A stretch of 64,000 bases of DNA from Zhengitettix transpicula (lineage: Eukaryota; Arthropoda; Insecta; Orthoptera; Tetrigidae). Made by a program: the position numbers and the translations under genes. Where the stretch lies: positions 10,429,087 to 10,493,086 of the forward strand of contig CM073591.1 of NCBI GenBank assembly GCA_037074705.1, written 5' to 3'. Positions 57,601-62,539 of the stretch are shown here, piece after piece. Each line of letters starts with the position of its first letter. Position 1 is the stretch's first letter. Below the pieces are notes generated by a model. The model was not told where the DNA came from and made no database searches. It saw only the letters and a list, made by a program, of their open reading frames with translations.

Positions 57601-60600
57601 CTCATCAACGCCGCCGACAACAATGCAATCTCCACATTCTTACGCAATGCCGACTGTTGCGCTGACAATACAGATATTGAACATTTTAGAAAATCCTTTC
57701 ATCAGATACATTGGTGGTCATTACAATATATAAAAATCTAGTTTCTTTCTGAACATGTCTCATATTAAACACTTAATAAAGAGCTTGCAAGACGGAGATA
57801 ACTTAACAGCTGAAATGGTCGAGGTTTTATAACTCTAGTTAACTCTTTAATATTTAACTTTATCTGACTATTACAGTTTAATGGAGAAACAGAAAAAACG
57901 AGCCAATTAGTCATAAATAAAATGTATTATTCAACTAAACTAAACAAAAATAATAATTACAATATGACGACGACTCGTGCACAATAATAAACTGTATTGT
58001 ATAAATATTGCTTATTGAGGTCCCAATATTGAAATTATTTTTCCATTACGTTGAATACTACTTTTTTTTTTCTGACAAATTGGCCTGGTGTCCACGACGA
58101 CTGCTGAACAGGGTGACCGTGTTTCCTGATGCAGGGTCAGGACGCCGCCTCGCACTTGCTGTTCCACCCCGTGATCCAGCCTGACGGGCAGCTGGCGGCC
58201 GTGCTGGAGCTGTGGAGGACGATCCCGGGCCCTGCCTTCCACGAGGAGGACGAGGAGATCGCCTCCAGCTACTTGGTGTGGGGCGGCATCGCCCTGCACT
58301 ACGCGCACCTCTACCTTTCCATGAACAAGCAGCGCAAGCTCAACGACTTCCTCCTCGCGGTCGTCAAGTGAGTCACATCCTGGTCAGACTAGTCACTTTT
58401 CCTTCTTGCAGTTGCTTCAGGTCAACGTATTTCTTTTACACGTGTTTTTATTAGGCACCTCGGCCTGTTTTGAGAGGTGTATGTTCCGGGGTCGCAGACC
58501 TTGGGCATACGGTAAGAGTTGTACGCTATTCCCATTGGAATAGTCGGCCAGCTGCCTCCTAAACTGGTCGAGGCACGGAGAACGGAATGCTGCGTCCCCA
58601 CAACAAACTCCTCTCCCACTATCGGAAGGGCGTGGGACAAGTACCCAATGCCCGACCTACCTGATGCAGGTTTTTCTAAGGTTTTCCCTGCATTTATTTA
58701 GGCGAATGCCGGGTAGGATCCTTAAAATATATCCCGGGGGCCCTAGTTAACCCTTGGCTACCTTCCTCTACCCTTCCGCATCCCCCCTTTCAAATCCCTT
58801 CCATGCTATTAAAGGGGAGTTGCCAATGTGGATTACCCTCATGTAGCCTGTTGCCCTAAAAAAAATTAAAAATAAACCAAAGTACTTTTTCGTTTGCTTA
58901 ACGTTGAGAGCATGTCAGATCATGTCAGAGGGAGCCTGCAGTCGTGGCCACGGCCAGTTGGATGTCATGTGGCTGGCCCCTGCCACATTATTTTTTCTTC
59001 AATAAATTTTTGGCTTCATTCCACCCCCGTTTTATGACCTATCGGCGCTCTTACAAGGGTGAGTCACTAAGTATGGCCTCCTGTTTTTTTCTCTTTTATT
59101 TGTCAAGACAATTAAATGCACTTTACACAGCATAAACCCAGGACATTAATGATTAAACTTTCACTTTTCAATAAAATCTTCGTCCCTTTTTTGCACAGTT
59201 GTTGTCCACCTTTGAACAGGGGCATGTATTCCACTGGTGGGGTAAAAAGCGTGGTCTTGCTTCCGAAGCCATCGACGGTGTTTTCCCTTGAGCTTCGTTA
59301 CAGCGACGAATCCATCAAGTGCTGACATCAAATTTTTTCAGTCTTTCATGGAATGTGAATGGGCGTTTCACCTTCCGCATTTAAGAATTAAATCACAGGA
59401 CGCTGTCTAATACGTACGTCAATGTCAGGCATTTTGCGAGAGGCCGCAGTGGTGCCACTGTCAAGATTTAGGAAGTTATTACTGCAGTGGACCGGAGAAA
59501 AATGCGCCAAATTTAAAATTTTCACATAATTAACTTATTTAAGGAGGAAAAATAGTAGGCATTACTTATTGAGCCATCCTTGTTTATATGACTGTGAAAA
59601 ACAGCTTTTCCTCAGTTGTCGTTCTTCTCCACATTAACAGGAACACTGCGTAATTTTGCTACTCGGTTCCAGGTCTATTTTCCAAGACATGGTGAGCATG
59701 GACGCTCTGGTGATGAAGATCATGAACTTCGCCCAGAGGCTCGTGGACGCCGACAGAGCGTCCTTGTTTCTGGTGGACGGGAAGTGCAAAGAACTTTACG
59801 CGCGCATCTTCGACGTCGGCATAGAGGCCAGCACCGACGACGTCGAGGACAGAAGTGACATCTACGACTCCGGCTTGAAGCTGCCGTCCTCCAAGGAGAT
59901 CAGGTAAAGGCAACGGCTGGAACCTTCTTCTTTATCCTCTCAGGATCCACGTTACTGAGTACAAGTTGTCTCGCCACTAGCACTACTCTATCTTAGTCCA
60001 ATGCGAGTTCCTGTGATTGCAGGTTCCCCCTGGGCACGGGCATCGCCGGCCAGGTGGCGCTGACGGGCGCCGTCCTCAACATCCCCGACGCGTACTCGGA
60101 CCCTCGCTTCAACCGCACCGTGGACCAGCTCACGGGCTACCACACGCGCTCCATCCTCTGCATGCCCATCTTCATCCGCGGCAGCGTCATCGGCGTCGTG
60201 CAGATGGTCAACAAGCACTCGGGAACCTTCAACAAGGTACGCCTTCGGAGGGTCGACCAGACACGTGTATGGTAGACGGAATGCTACGACGTTTCAATAT
60301 TCGAGCAGTCGTCCAGTTGCGAAACTAAAGTTGTGTGTTATGACAGTTTGGCAGAGCGACGGGCCACGATCCCTTTCAATATCATGGGAAGAGATTTGAA
60401 AGGATAGCCAAGATTTAACTCGGGCTCCAGAGCTGTAGTTTAAGCTTCATACCCAGCAATTCGCCTGAAAGTGATGCGGGACAAAACCTGCATCAGGTAG
60501 GCCGCGCTCTAGGTACTTGTCCCACGCCCTGGTGTGTGATTTCTGTTGGGACGCCTCCATAGCTCGACCAATTTAAGAGAGTAGCAAGGGAAGTGACTTC

Positions 60601-61964
60601 GTGGGATGTGTGGAAGGGTGTAGCCCTGGTTGTAGTTTAACCCTAATATTTCCCAGCGTAGCAACAAAAACCCTCCAGAGACTTCTGTTGGTTTCTAAGA
60701 GAGCTAAATTGTTATGCAGATCTGAAACAACATGCACTTAAGGGTTACAACCTGCCTGTCCCAGCTTTCTGTAATCCAACCCCAAGGGGCAGATTTTCCT
60801 GCTCGCCATAAGGTCAACTTCTTGATATTTATTTTCTGTGACTGTTTTATTATTCTTTAAGAAAGAAATGTCATTTTACAAGGTATTCTAATTACACTAA
60901 AATCATAACTATCCATTTAAAGTGAACTATCGATAAATCATACCTAATCATATTTATGTTGAATATGTGCAACATTAAGAGCCAAATTGACTTTGGTCAC
61001 TTTTAATATTTTTTGGGTTATTTTTTTCCGTATTTTATTCACAAAAATACATCTTAAAAAAAATGTCGTTTTTAAAAAAAATACAAAAAATTATGCACTG
61101 AAGGATTAAGGATCCTACCCGGAAAATTGCATATCCCTAAAAAAGAAAAAACCGGCATCAGGTAGTTCGGGATCTTGGTGCTAGTCCCACGCACTTCTCT
61201 GGACGACGGGACTGGGGTTTTCTGTAGGGACGCAGCCAGCATTCGCCTCGACACCATTTTAGGAGGCAGCTGGCCGACTATTCATATATAAACTGCGGAT
61301 ACCTCTCAAGGTCTGCGACTCCGGAACGTGTACCTCTCAAGGGAGCTCGGTTCAGAGAGAAGAAGGCATCCTAGGAGGTAGCCCACGGCCTGCGACCATA
61401 ACTGACTTCTGACACTATCGAAAACTCACCGTTTCAGGAGGACGAGGAGGCCTTCGAGATGTTCGCCGTGTACTGCGGCCTGGCGCTGCACCACGCCAAG
61501 CTCTACGACAAGATCGCCCGCTCCGAGCAGAAGTACCGCGTCGCCCTCGAGGTCCTCAGCTACCACAACACTTGCTCCGAGGGCGAGGTGGAGGACGTGC
61601 TCACCGTCGGCATCCCCGACACCGTCCCGGGCATCGACGAGTGAGTAAACAAACCTGCATAAATAATAATATCCGTAACGAGGACTTGACCTGGTCTGAT
61701 TTGTTTTTTCCCCCCTCCTTCCGCAGTTATTACTTCAGCGTGTTCAAGTTGAGCGACTACGAAAAGGCCCGCCACGCCATCTTCATGTTCAAGGACCTTT
61801 TCGGTCTGAACCGCTTCGACTGCGACAACCTGATTCGTTTCACGCTGACGGTGCGCAAGAACTACAGGCGCGTGCCGTACCACAACTGGAGCCACGGGTT
61901 CTCCGTCGCCAACTCCATGTACGCCATCGTCAAGCACTCCAAGGCGGCCTTCAAGCCCAACGAG
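37472..61964 (+). CDS. PDE10A: Dual-GAF cyclic-nucleotide phosphodiesterase, PDE10-type (gene-level, incomplete at both ends)
   Basis: The coding sequence is spliced: 37472-37636, 38065-38102, 47306-47505, 51814-51952, 58135-58367, 59673-59903, 60023-60236, 61438-61640, 61727-61964. Every intron is GT-AG and all phases match across junctions, giving one open frame of about 553 codons. Domain order is an N-terminal helical segment, GAF-A (third to fifth exons), GAF-B with an NK...F...DE motif (sixth to eighth exons), a linker containing [10 protein letters not shown], and the start of the PDE catalytic domain with [15 protein letters not shown]. The family hydrolyses cAMP and cGMP to 5' nucleotides in the cytosol, and the GAF domains bind cyclic nucleotide. 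Wording such as [22 protein letters not shown] and [11 protein letters not shown] is closer to PDE10A than to PDE11A or PDE5A as I remember them. The insect member could be named Pde11 or pde-5 in databases. The start codon and most of the catalytic domain are missing. Confidence 0.93.
38065..38102 (+). CDS. PDE microexon (38 nt) encoding a basic linker
   Basis: The acceptor is TGTGTTTTCCAG ending at 38064 and the donor is GTGAGT at 38103. Joined to the previous exon it reads [13 protein letters not shown] and ends in phase 0, which fits the next exon. It is basic and serine/threonine-rich; RKTSLS resembles a basophilic kinase (PKA-like) site, RKxS/T, but this is an inference. Such a short exon is easily missed by automatic gene finders. 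Phase continuity on both sides and the strong donor support it. Confidence 0.88.
38103..38325. other. Intronic sequence, nothing identified
   Basis: Start of the 9.2 kb PDE intron that ends at 47305. No feature seen before the 41 bp array. Confidence 0.5.
38326..38745. repeat. 41 bp minisatellite
   Basis: About ten units of GTTTCTAATACGAGTAGTAA and CATCTCTGCTGTCTCGGTTT, with TAATACGAG at 38340, 38381, 38422 and 38463. Some units are a variant reading TAATACTCGTACTAAAATATC. Inverted copies occur at 39765-39965. Confidence 0.95.
38752..39295 (-). mobile_element. A-tailed retroposon, near full-length copy in PDE intron
   Basis: Plus-strand start TTTTTTTAGGGTAACAGGC (tail complement), end TACAAGGTTCTGCCAGCGAG. 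About 540 bp with all family blocks. It is opposite in orientation to the PDE gene. Confidence 0.82.
39296..39715. other. Intronic sequence, nothing identified
   Basis: Short T-rich ORF only (39419-39625), not considered coding. Confidence 0.5.
39725..39968. repeat. Inverted copy of the 41 bp array plus retroposon tail junction
   Basis: CTCATGCAGCCTGTTACCCT with AAAAAAAACCAACAT is a retroposon 3' end with its tail. GAGACAGCAGAGAT units at 39777, 39819 and 39896 are the reverse complement of the 41 bp unit. The junction mirrors the one at 38735-38780. Confidence 0.8.
40015..40660. mobile_element. Helitron-like family fragments
   Basis: TTTACAAATCTACACCGGTG at 40053 recurs near 55459 (TATACAAATCTACACCGGTG), each followed by AAATTTCGTACAC. 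Two blocks with CCCGATGNAGAT and AACAACGCGAAA...CCGAGATTGGAGTCGAATC follow, related to 7.6-9.3 kb in reverse. The 5' wording resembles the Helitron-like copy at 45780. No coding capacity. Confidence 0.5.
40661..41280. other. Intronic sequence, no feature recognised
   Basis: Short overlapping ORFs only, e.g. 40727-40963 and 41015-41272. They show no recognisable protein. Confidence 0.35.
41400..41560 (+). mobile_element. Helitron-like 5' end fragment
   Basis: GATGTATATCTGTATGTATG, TTTACGTTAATCTTTATACA, GGTACACATATTCTTAAAA, ACACGAGAAACAGTGCTGTG match 45793-45915 of the copy at 45780-46341. It is broken by the retroposon that starts near 41585. Confidence 0.6.
41585..42017 (+). mobile_element. 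A-tailed retroposon copy in PDE intron
   Basis: It runs from AGGCACCTCGGCCTGTTCTG to TGTAGCCTATTACCC with an A tail of about ten. It has the same 5' truncation point as the copy at 58455. Confidence 0.82.
42018..42915. other. Intronic sequence with microsatellites
   Basis: ATT run at 42098-42121, CA runs at 42479-42508 and 42648-42678, GGAGGA run at 42526-42560. No gene. Confidence 0.5.
42930..44170. repeat. About 219 bp tandem array, six copies
   Basis: TATACGAGAGAATCGTG occurs at 43172, 43391, 43612, 43777 and 43996, with a first diverged copy at 42950. One unit has a deletion of about 55 bp. Each unit includes an AAT microsatellite of differing length, GATACCGTCGTAACTCAGA and CATTACCATGCATTAATTAC. 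Because 219 is divisible by three, long ORFs (up to 266 codons) result. Frame shifts between copies argue against coding. Confidence 0.95.
44215..44515 (+). repeat. Reverse-transcriptase-motif minisatellite, short array
   Basis: About six units of roughly 57 bp, e.g. GTTATTCCACAGGGTTCTGC, TTTGGGACCTTTACTCTTCT, CAATTTACTTAATGATA. One frame reads [14 protein letters not shown] and related strings. Same family as the large array at 47540-49170. It abuts the 219 bp array on its left. Confidence 0.9.
44516..44849. mobile_element. Helitron-like family fragment
   Basis: CCGTACACGTACGTGTTCC, AAACGTTCTCTGTGTTTAAT, GAGCGCCCTTAAGGGTTGG and AAATAACGCATAAACCATC recur at 46516-46650. No coding. Confidence 0.55.
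44850..45424 (-). mobile_element. Helitron-like non-autonomous element, copy 1
   Basis: Minus-strand 5' end TCTATATAATAACAAAGGAT at 45424, 3' end GCACCCCCCAGCTAGT at 44850. Tc...CTAGT ends without inverted repeats are the Helitron pattern. About 95% similar by eye to the element at 45780-46341, which faces the other way. I do not see a clear 3' hairpin before CTAGT, so the class is probable only. Confidence 0.65.
45425..45779. other. Spacer between the two Helitron-like elements
   Basis: AT-rich, about 355 bp. AATAACTTTTAATAATGAAA near 45503 reappears as its reverse complement near 46770 (TTATTAAAAGTTATTCAACA), so part of the spacer is also repeated. No ORF. Confidence 0.5.
45780..46341 (+). 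mobile_element. Helitron-like non-autonomous element, copy 2
   Basis: 5' end TCTATATAATAAAAAAGGAT, 3' end GCACCCCCCAGCTAGT. Contains GCGCCAAGAGACAATGACGT and CGAGCAACGCCGGGC. About 562 bp and no ORF. Head-to-head with copy 1. Confidence 0.68.
46342..47305. other. Intronic sequence with Helitron-related and other repeats
   Basis: 46495-46740 repeats 44660-44830. 46740-46860 contains the reverse complement of 45430-45560. 46995-47185 holds a repeat seen inverted at 60640-60800, with CGCATCACAACCTCTTAGAA-type 32 bp sequence present twice in tandem at 47118-47166. No exon other than the one at 47306. Confidence 0.55.
47306..47505 (+). CDS. PDE exon: start of GAF-A
   Basis: The acceptor is GTGTATTTCAG ending at 47305. 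It enters in phase 0 and ends with two bases (AG). It encodes [15 protein letters not shown], then [29 protein letters not shown], the first helix and strands of GAF-A. The donor is GTCCAT at 47506, a valid GT but a weak match to consensus. It is chosen because it is the only one that leaves the two bases needed by the exon at 51814. Reading on reaches a stop at 47525-47527. A repeat array begins about 40 bp downstream. Confidence 0.9.
47540..49170 (+). repeat. Reverse-transcriptase-motif minisatellite, about 29 units of ~57 bp
   Basis: ATTCCACAGGG/GTTCCACGGG starts recur every 50-60 bp from 47550 to 49128. The consensus GTTATTCCACAGGGTTCTGT, TTTGGGACCTTTACTCTTCT, CAAT encodes [15 protein letters not shown], the conserved block of non-LTR reverse transcriptases. 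Many units then read YL plus a shifted ND. Larger blocks are also copied (47770-47880 resembles 48220-48330). It starts about 40 bp after the PDE exon at 47306-47505. It is a repeat, not a gene, because stops and frame shifts recur. Confidence 0.93.
49171..49982. other. Intronic sequence with microsatellites
   Basis: CA run at 49452-49467, CT run at 49580-49600, ATCG run at 49760-49777. No gene. Confidence 0.5.
49983..51510 (-). mobile_element. Broken mariner (Tc1/mariner) transposon with internal triplication
   Basis: Terminal inverted repeats: TACGAGGGTTGTTTGACAGG at 49983 and, reversed, TACGAGGGTTGCTCGATAAA at 51510. On the minus strand: [12 protein letters not shown] (first catalytic Asp region), then [14 protein letters not shown], then SNWFLIHP and [18 protein letters not shown] with KKLETRWTK at the C-terminus. 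Stops and frameshifts are present. The HQDNA region with the second catalytic Asp is replaced by a 215 bp tandem repeat (about three copies, 50280-50940). It cannot encode an active transposase. Confidence 0.9.
50280..50940. repeat. 215 bp tandem triplication inside the mariner
   Basis: CCAACAGAGCGGCATTTTA recurs at about 50349, 50564 and 50779, and CAGTGGCCATCACCTTTCCAG at 50440, 50656 and 50871. Since 215 is not a multiple of three, each copy is in a different frame. Copies differ by a few bases. Confidence 0.93.
51511..51813. other. Intronic sequence with a tRNA-like string
   Basis: On the minus strand near 51540-51575, GCGGGTAGCTCAGTAGTCAG resembles the A-box region of a tRNA or tRNA-derived SINE. 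No B box or cloverleaf was found. The remainder is unremarkable. Confidence 0.25.
51814..51952 (+). CDS. PDE exon: middle of GAF-A
   Basis: The acceptor is TGTGTGTTGCAG ending at 51813 and the donor is GTACGG at 51953. One base completes the split codon to Arg, then 46 codons follow and it ends in phase 0. The product includes [14 protein letters not shown] and [11 protein letters not shown], which align in kind with the PDE10A GAF-A segment around DERFP. Third-position GC is high, against AT-rich intron sequence. A CA-rich microsatellite starts about 10 bp after the donor. Confidence 0.9.
51953..52500. other. Intronic sequence with CA microsatellite and foldback-like remnant
   Basis: CA runs at 51963-51973 and 52004-52020. 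CACCTGACGAACGCAACAAGG near 52391 resembles the arm of the foldback family. Nothing else is seen. Confidence 0.4.
52500..53235 (+). mobile_element. Penelope-like retroelement 3' end (fragment)
   Basis: A frame near 52785 reads [15 protein letters not shown], typical of the region just after the GIY-YIG endonuclease at the C-terminus of Penelope-like elements. About 200 bp on, ACCTGAAGAAGATGGC...GCCATCGAAACGTTGCG at 53040-53082 has a hammerhead-type core. Upstream coding sequence is absent or decayed, so this is a 5'-truncated copy. The family call rests on the NRDxGYxLSxxW pattern from memory. Confidence 0.45.
53236..53861. other. Intronic sequence, no feature recognised
   Basis: Short ORFs only. 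ATTACAGATGTCACAGATAA at 53666 resembles a module near 28247. Confidence 0.4.
53862..55433 (+). mobile_element. TTGTAATAA/TTACAA-ended element, copy 8 (long form)
   Basis: It starts ATTGTAATAAACAACAAA and ends TATGCATTACAGTATATA. It shares GGGTTTGACAACGGACAGAA, TTGTCACCTCGTGACAGGAC and ACACGTGCGCTGT with the copy at 21057-22111 but is about 500 bp longer. An internal tandem repeat (AACTGTCCAACTCTTCGCTG, twice at 54556-54640) and CTCCAACTGTCT repeats lie in the middle. No transposase. Confidence 0.7.
55434..56310. other. Helitron-like fragment and unassigned intronic sequence
   Basis: 55440-55600 repeats the start of 40020-40140 (ACAAATCTACACCGGTGGAG, AAATTTCGTACACGTG, GAGACACGTCTACC). The rest, including a TG run at 56063-56080, shows no gene. 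Confidence 0.45.
56310..56735. repeat. 157 bp tandem repeat, 2.5 copies
   Basis: CAGAGCGAGCATCGCAGGGC at 56331, 56488 and 56646. Units also share GTAAACTCACGTTGTAGTGT and GTGACCGTAACGGGC. A T-run in the unit varies in length. The last unit leads into the mariner fragment, so the repeat probably derives from the transposon's 5' part. Confidence 0.92.
56736..57235 (+). pseudogene. Decayed mariner transposase
   Basis: [18 protein letters not shown] at about 56746-56805 is the first catalytic Asp region of mariner transposase, ended by an in-frame TGA. Further on, in other frames, come RGVCLMNV and [20 protein letters not shown] with GIKKIV, the C-terminal region. Several stops and frameshifts. 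No intact terminal repeats recognised. Confidence 0.75.
57236..58134. other. AT-rich intronic sequence, no feature recognised
   Basis: A 71-codon ORF at 57526-57741 is not recognised. Otherwise AT-rich intron up to the acceptor at 58134. Confidence 0.45.
58135..58367 (+). CDS. PDE exon: end of GAF-A and connecting helix
   Basis: The acceptor is GTTTCCTGATGCAG ending at 58134 and the donor is GTGAGT at 58368. It enters in phase 0 and leaves in phase 2. The 77 codons include [39 protein letters not shown] and [13 protein letters not shown]. This is the last strand and C-terminal helix of GAF-A, then the long helix linking to GAF-B. GAF-A has the F...DE half of the NKFDE signature but not the NK half (it reads LELWR), so this domain may not bind cyclic nucleotide in the classical way. 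Confidence 0.95.
58455..58866 (+). mobile_element. A-tailed retroposon copy in PDE intron
   Basis: From AGGCACCTCGGCCTGTTTTG to TGTAGCCTGTTGCCCTAAAA. About 410 bp, same truncation point as 41585. Well preserved, so probably a recent insertion. It starts only about 90 bp after the exon donor. Confidence 0.83.
59053..59594. mobile_element. Internally deleted mariner-type element
   Basis: Ends ACAAGGGTGAGTCACTAAGT (59053) and, reversed, ACAAGGATGGCTCAATAAGT (59594) form imperfect inverted repeats of about 26 bp. The AAGGGTGNNTCANTAAGT wording is typical of mariner ends. Length 540 bp with no usable transposase frame. Confidence 0.6.
59673..59903 (+). CDS. PDE exon: GAF-B N-terminal half
   Basis: The acceptor is CTCGGTTCCAG ending at 59672 and the donor is GTAAAG at 59904. 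It enters with one base completing Lys and leaves with two bases. It encodes [19 protein letters not shown], then [14 protein letters not shown] and [11 protein letters not shown]. These are the helix and strands that open GAF-B; the [10 protein letters not shown] wording is typical of PDE GAF-B domains. The intron that follows is only 119 bp. Confidence 0.96.
60023..60236 (+). CDS. PDE exon: GAF-B ligand-binding core
   Basis: The acceptor is CTGTGATTGCAG ending at 60022 and the donor is GTACGC at 60237. One base completes the Arg of EIR, then 71 codons follow and it ends in phase 0. The product carries [38 protein letters not shown] and GVVQMVNK. These are the most conserved GAF signatures, and the NK begins the NKFDE motif completed in the next exon. 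In human PDE10A this domain binds cAMP. Confidence 0.97.
60340..60610 (-). mobile_element. A-tailed retroposon, diverged copy
   Basis: ATCATGGGAAGAGATTTGAA, GTAGTTTAAGCTTCATACCC, GATGCGGGACAAAACCTGCA and GGTACTTGTCCCACGCCCT keep the family order. It is much more diverged than the copy at 58455, so older. Confidence 0.6.
60611..61095. repeat. Intronic repeat shared, inverted, with 46995-47185
   Basis: TCTGTTGGTTTCTAAGAG, CTGAAACAACATGCACTTAA, GGGTTACAACCTG and CAGCTTTCTGT correspond to reverse complements of words at 47000-47170 (AGAAGCCAACAGA, GTGCATGTTGTTTC, GTTGTAACC, ACAGAAAGCT). The remainder is AT-rich intron. Confidence 0.55.
61105..61400 (-). mobile_element. A-tailed retroposon, diverged fragment
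   Basis: AAGGATCCTACCCGG, GCATCAGGTAGTTCGGGATC, GAGGCAGCTGGCCGACT and GGAACGTGTACCTCTCA follow the family order. It is strongly diverged and ends about 35 bp before the PDE exon's acceptor tract. Confidence 0.6.
61438..61640 (+). CDS. PDE exon: end of GAF-B and linker to catalytic domain
   Basis: The acceptor is CTCACCGTTTCAG ending at 61437 and the donor is GTGAGT at 61641. It is phase 0 in, phase 2 out. [19 protein letters not shown] completes NKFDE and the C-terminal GAF helix; [20 protein letters not shown] is the helix leading to the catalytic domain. The tail ([18 protein letters not shown]) is acidic and variable in the family. The following intron is only 86 bp. Confidence 0.97.
61727..61964 (+). 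CDS. PDE exon: start of catalytic domain
   Basis: The acceptor is CCCCTCCTTCCGCAG ending at 61726 and the donor is GTAACC at 61965. One base completes Asp, then 79 codons end in phase 0. [19 protein letters not shown] and [30 protein letters not shown] are class I PDE catalytic sequence. By family knowledge the first His of YHNWSH is the catalytic acid, and the second is the first metal ligand. The other metal ligands (HD and a later Asp) are not in the window, so the gene continues to the right across the satellite starting near 62540. Confidence 0.97.
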
Positions 61965-62535
61965 GTAACCGCACACCCACCCTCGGCTAAGTGAACCGAC
62001 TTTTGCTTATAACTAAACTAATTAACAACCAAGAAAGTAATCACGAAAACGGGAACGGCTGGCCGACATATTTAACCCCGATGTAAAGATAAAACTTACA
62101 GGAAGTAAAGTCAGAGCGATGGACAGTTGTGAACGGTTAAATAAATCAAGTTTGATATTAAATATTTAAAAAAAAAATCCCAATTTCCCGTAAATAAATT
62201 AAAAATAATAAGATTATTGAAAAGAAAACAATCGTGACATCAATCACTACACGACTACAGTAGTTCACCCGCTGAAGCACGGATGACGTCGCTGTCAGGT
62301 GCTGTCAATATTTTAATATTAAAAATTAATAACTTAAAACAATGTTTAACTAAAATATAGTAAAAAAATTACCTACATTCAGAATATTTATGCGAAAAAG
62401 ATTAAAAGTTACGTTTAATACACAAGTTAAAATTCCACTTTGTTTTCGGACCCCTTCAGAACGCTCTGTTTTTAAAGAAACTAATTTATATATGTCCCAA
62501 AATGTTTAAATTTTAATAAACAATTTAAATGAAAG
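61965..62535. other. AT-rich intron sequence
   Basis: No feature seen between the last exon in the window and the satellite. Confidence 0.5.
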
Positions 62536-62539
62536 AAAA

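Noticed and set aside
60017..60328. Alternative-frame ORF over the GAF-B exon
   Set aside because: Arg/His/Pro-rich off-frame reading. The in-frame product matches GAF-B precisely.
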